Shown piece after piece: positions 1 to 13,100 of a stretch of DNA of 64,000 nt; the first letter of the stretch is position 1; each line of letters begins with the position of its first letter. Location: positions 1-64,000 of the forward strand of contig NW_017804520.1 in the NCBI RefSeq assembly GCF_001625305.1, read 5' to 3'. The position numbers and the translations under genes are program-made. The notes beneath the pieces are model-generated. The model was given only the letters and a program-made list of their open reading frames with translations, made no database searches and was not told the origin of the DNA. The DNA comes from Branchiostoma belcheri. Lineage: Eukaryota > Chordata > Leptocardii > Amphioxiformes > Branchiostomatidae.

Positions 1-112
1 ATAAGAACTATAGGTAACCCTACCGACCAACTGCTGGCGACCTTGCTCACTACTAGCTCTCAAAGAACAAACCGGAGCAATAGCAATAGAAATACATACA
101 CGTTTATCACAA

Positions 113-320
113 CTTAGCATGGGGTCGTGTGTCGTCGCGGTAGCGTATTCGACTCAGGACCAAGAGGTCCCGGGTTCGAATCCTACCCATGTCGCCAACC
201 TTGTGACCTTGGGAAAGGCACTTTACACGACTTAACACTTTGAACGTCAGTTAGGGACGTCCCTCAGATAGGACGTTAAATGGAGGTTCGAACCTTACAG
301 TCCGGTCTTACGCAGCTTGT
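113..320 (+). repeat. tRNA-derived SINE
   Basis: A tRNA-like head (A-box-like sequence around 130-145, canonical B box GGTTCGAATCC at 173-183) is followed by a tRNA-unrelated body containing CCTTGGGAAAGGCACTTTAC. The acceptor stem does not close, so this is a SINE and not a functional tRNA gene. Confidence 0.7.
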
Positions 321-1088
321 ACACACATGGAGTGCTACGCCATATGTTATGCGAAACAAAAAAAAGGACACCCTGTCACCCCTAAGCATTTGCACCTCTA
401 GCTATAAGTGCTGTTTGAAGTTATACAGTGTGGCCATGCAGTGCTTGATGAGAGCTTCTATTAAAAAGTAACACTAAACACGTACATTACAATTCGGCCA
501 TAATAGATATAAGCAGACCAGTGATCTTTATTAACAGACTATAGGCCCAAATTCCCAGGCTCCGGTCATAAACCATTTACACCTACAGGCTAATTTCACC
601 CCGCGGTCTGTAAATTCTGGTTAAAAAACCTAAAGAAAGGTGTGGAAGGTGTGAATTGATTAATTAATACAGACTGTCTGGGGTAAGGATTCAGGCAAGG
701 GACTATGTGCATAATCCACATTATCTTAATGAAGGAGAGCATAATCAACACCCTTTTGTTATCATTATAACAATATTCAAGTTATTGTAAATATTTGCCC
801 CTTGCAGCCAAGAAATGGTGACAAAACAGAAAAAAAGTGCTTACAAACACATACTGTAAGTTGTAACAGATATGCAAGTTACATGACACTAGTTCTGTAA
901 GTATTGTAGTATGTTTAAGGCCTGAGTTTGCTTACAGAGAGTTCATGTTCAGTCAGGTGGGTCTGTTCAAGACCACGGACTAACTGTATTGAGCCCAGTC
1001 TTCTATATAACACACTTTCTAATTACACTGGTGTAAAAATGTGAATTCTTATTGTTTTTCATGGGGTGTTCATGAGACTACAATTGAT

Positions 1089-1312
1089 GCAAAAATATAA
1101 TTTGGCTTGCGTCGAACGACGCACGCGCGGCGCCGCACTTCGCGTTTTTTGAGACACATTTTTTTAGCGTGTAAACAATCTGCGCCATCACCATTTTTCT
1201 GTGGTGGTGCCACGGGAAAACCGCAGCGCTAAAAAATGTGTCGCACAAAACGCGCAGTGCGGCGCTACGCGCGCGCGCGCCTCGTTCGACGCAGGCCAAC
1301 TGATATTTTTGC
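1089..1312. mobile_element. Hairpin MITE with GC-rich arms
   Basis: Arms of about 80 nt are inverted (left GCAAAAATATAATTTGGC..., then TTGCGTCGAACGA; right TCGTTCGACGCAGGCCAA..., then ATATTTTTGC) around a loop of about 60 nt. The arms contain CG-only runs. No clear target duplication and no coding capacity. Confidence 0.75.
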
Positions 1313-1681
1313 CCCGCGAATGTTGTGTCAGCTACTCGTAAGCAAGGTGGTTAGCAAGGTGGTTAGCAACTTTAATTATTAGTCTTAAGAAGTCGAGTGC
1401 ACCAACTGACTAAAATGTTTGGAAATCAAGGTTGGAAAAATCATGCATATTTTGCCAAGGACCGAACTGGAGCTAGAACGGGATACATTTTGGGTCACAC
1501 CCAAGCCCGCGCCGATATTGACTGGGGAGGGTGGTGCGGAGAAACACACTCTTTCCCACAGTTACGGAGCGACAAAACAGCTACAATGTTTACAATAGCG
1601 TTAAAACAAGGCCTGGATTGTCTTACCCTTTGCTGTGGTAAAACTTCATGAAAAAGTAAAACGATTGAACGTCCTTGGTAA

Positions 1682-2261
1682 AGCTAAGGTCCCAATTACG
1701 CCGGTGCCCGTCGGGGATGTAGCCCCGGCTGGCCCCGGCCGGGTTCAGGAGTCGAGCGGGCATCGGCTGTCGTGGTCACAATTAAAAGTTTCCTTCAGTA
1801 GCATTTTGTTAAAAATTTGGTCGGTCTCCGGCAGGCACCCGGCAGGTACCCAGCAGATTCTCTGACGACGTCTTGTATTGACCTATACGTAATGCAGAAT
1901 TCACGTATTTGTTGTGATCATTTGATCTGTGAGGTCACACATTTTACCCGGGTTTACGACGTACACACCTTTATTCTGTTCATCTGGTCTGTGACGTAAG
2001 AAATGTGTCCCGGTGGAATGCCGGCAACCGGAGGGGTACCTCTCGGTGTTCTCACGATGAGGTCACGGCGTCTTTTTGTCAGCGGGGCCCGGGTAGAATT
2101 TAACTCAGAATTAAATTCTTATCGGGGCCCCGACGGGCCAAAAAATAGCCCGGTAGCCGCAGGGTGCCCCGCGGGGCCACGTCGGGTTCCCGCCCGAAAG
2201 TGGTAAAAAACAGCCCGGGAACTACCCGCCAGGGCCCCTATTCCCAATTGGGACCTTAGCT
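1682..2261. mobile_element. Harbinger-like MITE (580 bp)
   Basis: Inverted termini AGCTAAGGTCCCAATT and AATTGGGACCTTAGCT; the flanking trinucleotides are TAA (left) and TTA (right), one mismatch from a TTA duplication. Termini are GC-rich with GGCCCCG/CGGGGCC runs. It encodes nothing recognisable and is related to 37903-38413 and 47174-48409 by its TIR core. Confidence 0.75.
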
Positions 2262-2444
2262 TTAAACACAGAGTAGGCAAAAAAGGCCAGGCTATTAAAT
2301 AAGCAGATACAGTAAGAAGTCAAAACCGGTTACCTAAAAAATCAGCAGATTTGACAAAGCGTTTTCAGCATTTTTAGTTGTTCAATTTTTGCAATGGAAT
2401 ACTTTCAGATTTGTTTTGCAATGGAATAGAATGGCAAAAAGACA

Positions 2445-2590
2445 GGTACTTACAGGTATGTTGTCCGTGAAGCGAAGTCGGTTTATGTCTGCTCACTGTC
2501 CAATCCCAAAATGGAGGCTTGCATATATATACCTTACTATTATTAGATTTGTGTAAACGTCAACATTTTGAACGGTTGTGATTGGTCAGA
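2445..2590 (-). promoter_or_regulatory. CCAAT-TATA-leader-5' splice site cassette a
   Basis: Read on the minus strand: CCAAT (complement of ATTGG at 2581-2585), a TATA-like run (2523-2532), a leader with GACAGTGAGCAGAC and CCGACTTCGCTTCAC, then a consensus 5' splice site CCTGTAAGT (GT at 2452-2453). It is homologous to three other cassettes in the window. The promoter function is inferred. Confidence 0.5.
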
Positions 2591-3827
2591 TGTTGGGGTG
2601 TGAGCTACCATTCTATCAATAGTGGATCATACCACCTATTTTGTTCTACAGGGCCAAAGATGGCCTTTTACAAGCCATATTCAGACTTGTACCCGCTGTG
2701 CGTGACCGACAAGGTGAAAATGTTAAATGTCGTTGTTACAAAGCTGTGGTTAGTTTGTTATCTTTGTTCTTATTTTTATGTTATTAACGAGGTTTGAAGG
2801 TGATGATTCGAAGCAGTCAAGTGTGCGATTTTAAGGCGTCATTCACAAGCAAGCACTCGGCGCGTTGTCTGTTCGCAATGCCCTATCACGACCGATGGTG
2901 TCAGTTGAGGAGAAAATTGGACAGATTTTAGATTAATGGCCGTCCAGATATCTCCGTACCATCCGGCGCCAGTAAGGAATATTTATTAGCCAGTTAGGCA
3001 AGGTGAATGAATGTGACGTAGTGTGAGCTGAGCGTAATTGGCCAATTAGCTGGGGGAGGCGACGTAAACTAGTGTACAGGCCTAATCTCCAAGCAGATCA
3101 TACGGTGAAAAAGTCAAAGGCAGCACCCAATGACCAGAGTAGTTGCTGTGTCCCAAACCGTGCCTGTGTCATTCTGTACCTGAGCGGGCACAGAGCTGGA
3201 CACAGCCTGACTGTCCAGAACCGTGCCAGGCAGTGCTGTCCTGATGAAGTGCTGTCCTGATGAAGGCGACAGTGGTCGCTGATAATTTGATCTCTCTGTA
3301 AATTGTGTGTTGGAATAAAGTTCAACGTTTTACTATGATTACTACCAACACAGATGAACTTTCATGATAATCCAATTTTCATTAGCGACTGCCTTATTGC
3401 GTCATTTGTACTAAGGGAAATACGAACTATATGAACTTCCAAACATTCTCGCCAGGAGAAGAAGGTTCTGCCCAGCAAAACCTTGAGCCAGAACACGTTT
3501 TTCATGTTAATAGCCTGAAGTGACTACGAGCCTTATTGCGTCATTTGTACCGGGAGATACGAATGTTATGGACTTCCAAACATTCTCGCCAGGAGGAGTA
3601 CGCTTTGTTGCCGAAAAATCTTTAGCCAGTCAAATAGGAGTTTGAAATAAAGTTCTACCTGCATTCCTAAATTACAGTGTCTCGGTCATTTCAAGTGTCT
3701 TGCCGTCTCAATACAAGTGGAGCTGAATACACTAGCTAGTGTTACAGTCAGTGGATGGTTTAAAAAAAAGGCACAGACAACAGATATGTGACCCCATGAC
3801 TCCGCTTTATTCCGTATGTACGGAACT
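2529..3827. repeat. 1.4-kb tandem duplication, unit 1
   Basis: From TACCTTACTATTATTAG to the TTCCGTATGTACGGAA palindrome, this is closely similar (over 90% by eye) to 3969-5248. The unit contains an ATTGG (inverted CCAAT) motif and the word AATTGGCCAATTAGCTGGGG. Diverged relatives of parts occur at 27.0-27.2, 36.4-36.6, 37.4-37.8 and, inverted, 49.7-50.1 kb. I see no coding sequence. Confidence 0.8.
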
Positions 3828-3968
3828 CCGGATGTTTCCTTGTCTCATCACAAGACATAACACAGTGCATCTTGTCAATCTACATCTTACAACACAGCAA
3901 TCAAGAGACAACAGTTTACTTGTAAAGAACATTACTAAATTTCATATAAAGTGTGTGCTTAACGTTTA

Positions 3969-5248
3969 TACCTTACTATCATTAGATTTGTGTAAACGTC
4001 AATATTATGAACGGTTGTGATTGGTCAGATGTTGGGGTGTGAGCCACCATTTTATCAATAGTGGATCATACCACCTATGTTGTTCTACAGGGCCAAAGAT
4101 GGCCTTTTACAAGTCATATACAGACTTGTACCCGCTGTGTGTTACCGACAAGGTGAAAATGTTACAATGTCGTTGTTACAAAGCTGTGGTTATATTTGAT
4201 CATTGTGCTTATTTTTATGTTATTAACGAGATATCAAGGTGATGATTCGAAGGAGTCAAGTGTGCGATTTTAAGGTGTCATTCACAACCACTCGGCGCGT
4301 TGTCTGTTCGCAATGCCCTATCACGACCGATGGTGTCAGTTGAGGAGAAAATTGGACAGATTTAAGATTAATGGCCGTCCAGATATCTCCGTACCATCCG
4401 GCGCCAGTAAGGAATATTTATTAGCCAGTTAGGCAAGGTGAATGAATGTGACGTAGTGTGAGCTGAGCGTAATTGGCCAATTAGCTGGGGAGTCGATGTA
4501 AACTAGTGTACAGGCCTAATCTCCAAGCAGATCATACGGTGAAAAAGTCAGAGGCAGCACCCAATGACCAGAGTAGTTGCTGTGTCCCAAACCGTGCCTG
4601 TGTCATTCTGTACCTGAGCGGGCACAGAACGGGACACAGCCTGACTGTCCAGAACCGTGCCAGGCAGTGCTGTCCTGATGAAGTGCTGTCCTGATGAAGG
4701 CGACAGTGGTCGCTGATAATTTGATCTCTCTGTAAATTGTGTGTTGGAATAAAGTTCAACGTTTTACTATGATTACTACCAACACAGATGAACTTTCATG
4801 ATAATCCAATTTTCATTGGCGACTGCCTTATTGCGTCATTTGTACTAAGGGAAATACGAACGATATGAACTTCCAAACATTTTCGCCAGGAAAAGAAGGT
4901 TCTGCCCAGCAAAACCTTGAGCCAGAACACGTTTTTCATGTTAATAGCCTGAAGTGACTACGAGCCTTATTGCGTCATTTGTACCGGGGGATACGAATGT
5001 TATGGACTTCCAAACATTCTCGCCAGGAGTACGCTTTGTTTTCGAAAAATCTTTAGCCAGTCAAATAGAAGTTTGAAACAAAGTTCTGCCTGTATTAATA
5101 AATTACAGTGTCTTGATAATTTTTTTCGTCTCAAGACAAGTGGACCTGAATATTCTAGCTAGTGTTACAGTCAGTGAATGGTTTAGAAAGGACAAAGACA
5201 ACAGATATGTGACCCCATGACTCCGCTTTATTCCGTATGTACGGAATG
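3969..5248. repeat. 1.4-kb tandem duplication, unit 2
   Basis: Second unit of the direct duplication beginning at 2529 (period about 1,440 bp), separated from unit 1 by about 140 bp. That spacer, with the end of unit 1, has an inverted relative at 62880-63065. Confidence 0.8.
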
Positions 5249-5249
5249 A

Positions 5250-6550
5250 ATGTGTGTTTTTGGTGTAGATGTTATGTGTAGAAAGATTTTACAGACAACG
5301 GTTTCTCAGATACACCCCCCCCCCATTTAAACGTGTAAGTTGCAGGATGAAATGCAACATTTGGCATAGAAATGATGTACCGTAAGGGTTATTGATTCAA
5401 TTCTAAGGGTGATATGAATTGATAAGTAAACCATGTCACATTAAATCCTGTGTATGGCATATTGAGTTATTGTCACATTACCCATTTTTTCACCGCGATA
5501 TTTCTTTGCGTAGTAATTAATATAAGAAATGAATAGACCAAAGCAGATTCTGAAATATAAGAAAGAATCAAAAGAGATTTTGTATATAAACTTAGAAGAG
5601 AGAAGGCTTCCTTAAACCTTGTCCACACCAGTTACTGTAAATTTAGAAGTTTAGATAAAGTCTAGTTGTAATCTGCACCAGAATCTAGCAGTACGCGATT
5701 AGAACAAGAAGACGACCCCAAATAACAGGTATAGCAGCAAGTAAGCTACTAAACGATAGAAGAAAGAGTATATCGTAAATATGAACATAAATATTGTAAA
5801 ATATGAAAATAGCAAAAGAGAGTTTGTATATACGCTTAGAAGAGAGGAGGCTTCCATACGCAATAGTACAATGTAAGAGAAATCACCATCTACTGCAACG
5901 CAGGGCTTACAGTCAATTCAAAGGTAAGAGAAAGCCATGTAGCCTTCGAATTCCTATGAACCACATTCTAGCAGTGCGCGAGCAGAACATCAAGAAGCCA
6001 CCAGCTAACGTTTAGCTTTATACCTTTACCAAAGCGTCACTAGATAGCCTATAATAGTGGTTTGGTTTAGCTAGAGAGACTAAGCGAGAAAATACTATTT
6101 TTGGTATGATGATAACGTCCATTACAGCATCTCTATTTTTTTATATGAAGAGTTTATACTGTTCTTTATGATGAAAAAGTTCACGAAGTTTAGATAGAAG
6201 AAAGCCTATGCTATTGGTGTATGAGATAAAGTTCCCTACCCTGTCTCTAACTATAGACGGGGAGTCTTTTCTTTTGTTGGTCTGCTGCTTGGTATGCTGA
6301 TTAAGGTCAATTAACTGAAGAATATTTTCTATTACGAATATTGCCAAACTCTAGCCTCCTTAGCTGTGCCCCCAAAAGACCCCCAGATACAAATAGAAGT
6401 GATATGACAGAGGAAAAAAGCGCACTATGAAGGCTGCCTCAAGAGCCCAGTTGTAGAACGTGCTAAGAAGGCTAGTCAAGATTACAAGCAAGCTTAAGAA
6501 TTGTACATTGTTTCTGTATGTTTAGCTGTGGTCCTGGTGGAAGGAGAACG
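5250..6550. other. No gene seen; 3' flank of the ZP gene
   Basis: Lies downstream of the ZP gene stop (6553). It should include that gene's 3' UTR, but no convincing poly(A) signal was found. The rest is A/T-rich and without features. Confidence 0.5.
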
Positions 6551-6552
6551 CT

Positions 6553-7164
6553 CTAGGCTTTTGTGTCAGCAATGTCAGCCTTGCTCATCTTTCCCCAACT
6601 CTGGTATGCGTAGTTATCCAGTCCTGACAGAGAAAACAGAATCCACTCATCAAAACGGTGCCGCAATCCACAGACACATATTAAGGCCACGCATACTTAT
6701 TGTAATAGTTACATAGCATCGACGGAGCGCTATATTCAGCATTTCCAGTCTGCTAGAATACAAATCTTACTTCTTTGTCTAGTGGATAGTATTCTAATAA
6801 CGAGTTTTCAGAAGTCGAAACCTGCGAGTTTACTTAAAACGTCTAAAGCAGAAGGTGGTTTGCAGTTTACAAGAAAGATGCTTAATCAGTATCTACTTTC
6901 CTTTCTTGGATGAAACATATAGATGCAAAATAACTGATTCAATATCTACTATACTGATTATAAGTTGGTATCAAATATCAACTTGTCACAAAGTGATAGA
7001 ACAAAACTACAGGGACTTACCGACAGTGTCGTCATCGCGCTTCTTCCTCCCTAAGGCCAGACCGCCACGTGTCTTCAGACCCACGGCCACGATCAGAAGC
7101 ACCATGATCCCGGCAACTCCAACAGCCGCTCCCACCGCGGTACCCAGCGGTACTCCGGCTGGCC
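6553..7164 (-). CDS. Exons 27-28: transmembrane segment and cytoplasmic tail
   Basis: Exon 7021-7164 encodes a Gly/Ala/Val-rich membrane span ([18 protein letters not shown]), then a basic stop-transfer segment (GRKKRDDD). The last coding exon, 6553-6623, has a clear acceptor (TCTGTCAG) and encodes 22 residues starting [11 protein letters not shown], ending with TAG at 6553-6555. The tail carries one possible tyrosine motif (NYAYQSW); its use is speculative. I could not identify a convincing poly(A) signal. Confidence 0.85.
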
Positions 7165-10100
7165 CTGTGCAACAAGAGAAACGATTATAAAGTTTGCCTT
7201 AAGTGGATCTTTATTTTGTCATGTTTCTCACCATCAAGCACCAATAGACAAAGATCCAAATACAAGCACAATATAGGCAGCATCTAGAACAACAAAATGC
7301 AAAAAATGCTTCCACATGTCCTACTATATTTTCAGAAACCCAAATTTCAAGAACACATTGAGATATGTGTTTGTTTAGCTTTATGGGCAGTCATTCTCAA
7401 AATAGATTATTTTCGTCTTCCTTACTGCTCGCAGAAACGTATTTCATCATTTACCTATTCCTGCTTCTCCGGACTGCACCTGGAACGGTCCTTGGGTGAT
7501 GTCCGCCTGCTTGTCCCTGCTGCTCTCCCGGCGAACCCTGCCCTCCGTCCCGTCTGAGACGGCTCGCCTGCGCCGTGCTGGCGGGATGCAGCCCTGTTTG
7601 CACCGAGAGTCAGGGTCGTCCTTGAAGCAGATAATCATGGTGCAGTGGAAGTAAACCTGAGAAATAATGGAATATGTCATTTGCAATCATAAACAGCAGT
7701 TACCAGATCCAAACTTCCGCCAAGCTTTTTGAACATATGTTTTTTCTTTTAGTTTTTTGTACATGAGTACATGCATGTACTCGTGCTGGTACATGCATGC
7801 ACTCAAACTCATGATGCTATATAATGAAAATGTGCTTTAGAAGAGCTTGTCATTGAGATATATGGCATAAACCACTGTAATCATCACCAAGCATTTAACC
7901 ACCCATATCTTCCCGACCCACCAGTCACCACAAAGTGACATTTTACCAGGCTGGGGTCGAGAGCGTTGGGAAACGTGAAGGCGGCCACGCTGTAGTACAG
8001 AGCCTTGTCGTTAGAAAGTTCATCGGCCTTTTGTAGAGTTTCATCAACCTGACAGCTGCAGATTCAGATGGAACAAGTCATTTATAGCCAGACCCTTCCA
8101 TATTGAAAGGTAAACTAAAAGGCATACTATTGCATAAAGAACGAACCAACCAACCAACCAACGAACAAAACCACTAAACGACCAACCAACCAAACAAACC
8201 ACTAAACAGCCAACCAACTAGCCAACCAACCAAGCAACCAACCAACTTATCACCAACCAACGTATCACTAACATTAAAACAAATAATAAAAAAAATCCAA
8301 GGTACCCAACAAAGCTTCCACCCAACTAGCCAATAAGCCATGCGGACTCTCAGCTAGCCAGATAAGAGGCCAAGCAACAAACTAACCAACTAGGCAGCCA
8401 AAGTCACCCACCACAACCAAATGACCAACTAGCCAAGAAACCGGTCAGCAAGCCAGCCAGCTAGTTACTTAGTAGCCAGACATCAAACCAATCAAGCCAA
8501 CAGACTATAGGCAACCAAAATCACCCACCTACAACAACCAAATGACAAACTAGCTAAGAAACCGGTCAACTAGCCAGTCAGCTACTTATTTCGTAGCCAG
8601 AATCAAACCAAGCAAACCAACAAGCTATAGGCAGTCCAAATCAGCCACCTTCAACAACCAAATGACAAACTAGCCAAGAAACCGGTCAGCTAGCCAGCCA
8701 GCCAGCTAATTATACTTAGTAGCCAGACAACAAACCAAGCAGCAAACTAACTAACTAGGCAGCCAAGATTATCCACCTATCGCAACCAAACAACCAAAGT
8801 TCTAAGTAATCAAATATCTAAGCAAATGTAGTCAAACACGTACCCATCGTCGATAATGCTGACCCTAGGAGAGTCGTCCGGGTTGGTGGTGGGAGTGGAG
8901 ACACAGTCACGGGCGAACAGCTCCAGGTTGTCCAGCGGTGACGCCACGCTCAGGCCGAAGTGAAGACGGTCGGATGGTGAGACCTGGGGTGTGTAAGATC
9001 AGTCTCTCTCTTAGTTCATTAGGTCGAACGACTGCAGTCAATTGTAAGATTGCTCAAGTACAAGGCCGTTATCTGGTTTGTTGTTTCCTTAGGTGTTATT
9101 GTCAGACTACTGAATGACAGTAGTCAGTAAGGAGAAAGGTAAACTTTTCTGACCTTAATCGGGAAATCAGAACTCTCGTAGGTTGCAAGAAAGTCTTCCG
9201 AAGTGAACATATGCATCTCTATGGTGAAACTGTTGTTCGCGTCAACGATTTGAATTCTGCAAGGAGATTGCAAAACTGGTTAAAGAGGTAGTAAACCTGA
9301 ATCCTTCACTACTTTGCATTGTTAACAGACTTCAAATCCGATAATTTCAACCAAGGGAGAATAGAATAGTTAAAATTATTCGTGTGTAAAAGAAATTACT
9401 GCTTGTCAAAGAGCAATAGTCGTAGACTTGTACACACATGATGGGTACAATCCCGTTTATCTAAACCTGTTTAAGAAGATATAAGAGTCATTAAAGACAC
9501 CTCGTTCCTTTCGGCAGTACGTCAGAAGTATTCTACGTATCAAGTTGCTTCGAATCCGCAAGTCTCGGTTAAACATAAAGCATATTTAGGCCACAAGGCA
9601 GGGTCCTACCGAGGAGAGGGGATGTTATACATGATGGCTCCACCAGAAACGTTGCGCTGACGGAGGAACTCGCACTGGAAGGGCAGGTTTACCGGCTGGC
9701 CACGTACAGCACCGTTGTCGTAAGTCACTTGGCTGGCAATGACTTCGTTGGAGAAGATGAATTTGTCGTCTCCTGAGGTCTGAGGAAACATAAGAGACAC
9801 GGCAACCAAAAGATGCATCAATTTGAAAGGGATAAAGCACAGAACCTCAAATCAGTTGGCTTAAAAAAGGTACCTGTCATATATACAGAACAATTTTAAG
9901 TGAAGCAAATTGTTTTGGACCTGGTCCACTTAGCCGATGCCATTTTACAGTGCACAGGTACATTTCACAGTAGGTCTCAGAAAATCTAAAGATGACCACT
10001 TGAGTTAACAACACTCTAGGTTGGGAGGAACTGAGGTTTTCTGTCCTACCTCCTGCCGGGTTCCACACTCCTGCAGGTGTGTCTCCAACTTAAAGACGTC

Positions 10101-13100
10101 TTCGTCCTCAGTAGCTCCACAGTCGGGGTCCAACAGGTGCAGGTTCTCCACATTTACAGCCGGCAGCGCCGCACGGGGGATGGACAGACTCATACTGTCC
10201 TGGTTGCACACTACGTTCACCACAACCGGATCTGGAACAGCAAAAAAAAAAAAAATGTTGTTTTTAGAGCTGTGTACCGGTACGCAGTACCGATACTGTA
10301 CCGGAAAAATTGATTAGGTACAGGTCCAAAATACCTACTCCCTCAGTACCGGTACTGTACCTAAACAATTTCACACCAATTTTATGCCTATTTGTGACCT
10401 CAAATGTGTATAAAGGTGGTTAACAATGGGTCCCTGTGTAAGGACAGCGTGTTCATGAAAACAAAACACTTAGTTTTGCCTATATTTTATCTGAGCATTC
10501 GCCATAAACAAAGAATAAACCTTAACAATCAAGTTTATTTATGTTTTTTTGTTATTGAAGGAGTTCAGAAGACCATATAAATTGGTCGAATTGTTCAGGT
10601 ACAGGTTCAGGTCCGGACCTGTACCTAAACCTGTGTACCTGTACCTGTACCTGTACCTAAAATTTGTTTAGGTACACAGCTCTAGTTGTTTTCCTTTGCA
10701 CCATGTATAACCACGTTGGTATGCAGGGAGAATAATTCGAGAAGATTCCATTTTAACTACATGACTAGCATCAAACCCTAAGCTAAGAAACAGTTACATT
10801 CAAAATCCCAATGGCACCTTTTTTTAACAAAGTCTTCTAACAATACATGAACATAAAGAACTGCAAGCAGCACATCTGAATGCGAGAACCGAAACGGAAA
10901 AACATTACAAAACAATACAATGAACTACAATCCCTGGTAGCAGGAAATTTGTGATTTTGGATTGGAACCCCTAACCTTCTGATCCAGAGGTTTAAGCAAT
11001 GTTTAAGCATTGGCCAATGATACACCATCAAACTCTATATGCACTGTAGCACAAACCCCTGCTTGGCCCAGCGTTCAATGCATCAGTAATTCACATCACC
11101 GACCTGTGGTGTATGTGCCCCTGATCTCCCCGTTTTTCTGGTCGTCCTCGCCAAAAGAAGTGAGCGTGAGGGTGTATTCCGTGTCTGCAAACAGTCCCTG
11201 CACGGTTGCCGAGGTGACTCCGATTTCTGGTGCGGGGAAGAGGTCCTGGTACGAGCCCGACCCGTCTGCTGGCTGGTAGCGGAGCCTGTAGCGCAAGACC
11301 GGACTCCCCACGACTGTCCAGGAAACGGTGAGATGACCAATCCCGGCATCAACGAGGGTCAGCCCCGAGAGTATTCCCCCTGGAAATGTATGGTATACTG
11401 CTTAACAATGATGAAACATTGGACTCCAGAGCAACAGCAATCTATTGTCAGTGCTGCATACTATAATCTCAATCCTCATGCTGATTCAGACATATTTCAA
11501 CTCTGAAATCATTAGTAATGTAGCATAAATAGGCGCGTGGTTAGCCTAATAAGGACTCTCTCAAACAAACGCTGAAAGGAATACATAGAGGTATAATCTT
11601 CTATGTCTATCACATTAATCATTCAATGTATTAACGCACATCTTCATCTTTGATGTAGTAGAACTATTACCTGTGCATCCGGCTCCATCTATATCTCCAT
11701 CTCCCTCATACCCAGTGGCACAGGTACAAGTTGCACCGGTCCCAGGGGCTGGAACGTCTTTGCATTCGGCATTGGCGACGCACGGGTTGGGAACGCATCC
11801 GTCAATTTCTACAGAATGGCAAATAAAGTACGTGCACTATGGGACCTTTTCGGTATAGACTGACAAATTCTCTGTTACTCATAAAGAATACTGCAAGCAT
11901 GGACGTCTAACTAACAATGAGCTGCATTAATTTTAGAATGACTTTGCTACATACTATTGGGTTAAAATGTTACGTTCTACTACCTGGTCAGGAACGCATG
12001 CTTCAGGATTTCTGATTCTCTCACCTTCACAGACGACCGTGTTTCCTGCATGGCATTCGCATTCCTCACCATTATCTTCCCAGACTGCTCCAAGCTAAAA
12101 TTGCGTGAAATGGTAATGAGTTTAGCTGAAGCTGTAGTATGACATGTCCAGCGCAAAATGTCACTATTATCCTGCATACATCTACATGCTGTAGAATTGT
12201 AATTACAACACCACTGCCTCATTAAAAACTGCATCTACAAATTATCTTTACCACGCAAACCCATCCATTATGTGTGTCTATTTTATATGCCATGAATTCA
12301 TCTAGCAAATTCAGATATTTGTTGACTTTTGACAATCCATACATTGTGAATATAGGACAGTTTTTTAAAGAATGTCTAAACGTAAGAAATTCTTTTAATG
12401 ATTGTATAAGCGCCTTTTCATCCCATATCACCTAGTATTGTACTACGTAGACTGATTTGTTAGATTTGTTCTGTCATTTCTGCCATACTTTGTACCTTGT
12501 ACATTGTTGCGTGATAAAAGTCAATCTTCTATAGTAAAGAATATATATTAAACAAAGACAGCTTTTAAATCCGAGCTGACATATTCAGGGTGGTGGCTTG
12601 CAGCAAAGATATTTTGCCATTCAATATCAATCACACTTACCTTATGGTAGTATCCACCATTGCTGCTGCAACCACAGTCCGCTTGAGGTACGCAGTCCAG
12701 TCCACTTTGCACGTAGCCTGGATTGCACTCACAGCCTTCATAACATGCCTCGCAGTTGCCTGGGTTGGGGTTCGCGCAGGTTGCAGGGCAGGCGGTTGCA
12801 CATGACGAGTACCTGCTGTTTGCCGGGCAATCCAGAGCTATAAACAACAAAGATAGAGTTAATTCCAGGTGTTAGATTTTTGAGAATACAGAACTTGACC
12901 TACATCCATGGCAGGAAATACAATGCGGTCGTCACTGTCAGTAAAATATCTGTTCAATCTAAGGCACAGTTTGCGCCATGGCGGATGGTTGTCTAGTCTT
13001 TAGTTGACGGATCTATAAGAAAGTCTAAGGCTCATAACAATCAAAAGATTGAATCTGAGAACGGAACTTACGACAGAGTTCTGACGTTCGCCAAGTAAAG

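Noticed and set aside
113-195. Functional tRNA gene
   Set aside because: The B box is good but the acceptor stem does not pair and a SINE body follows.
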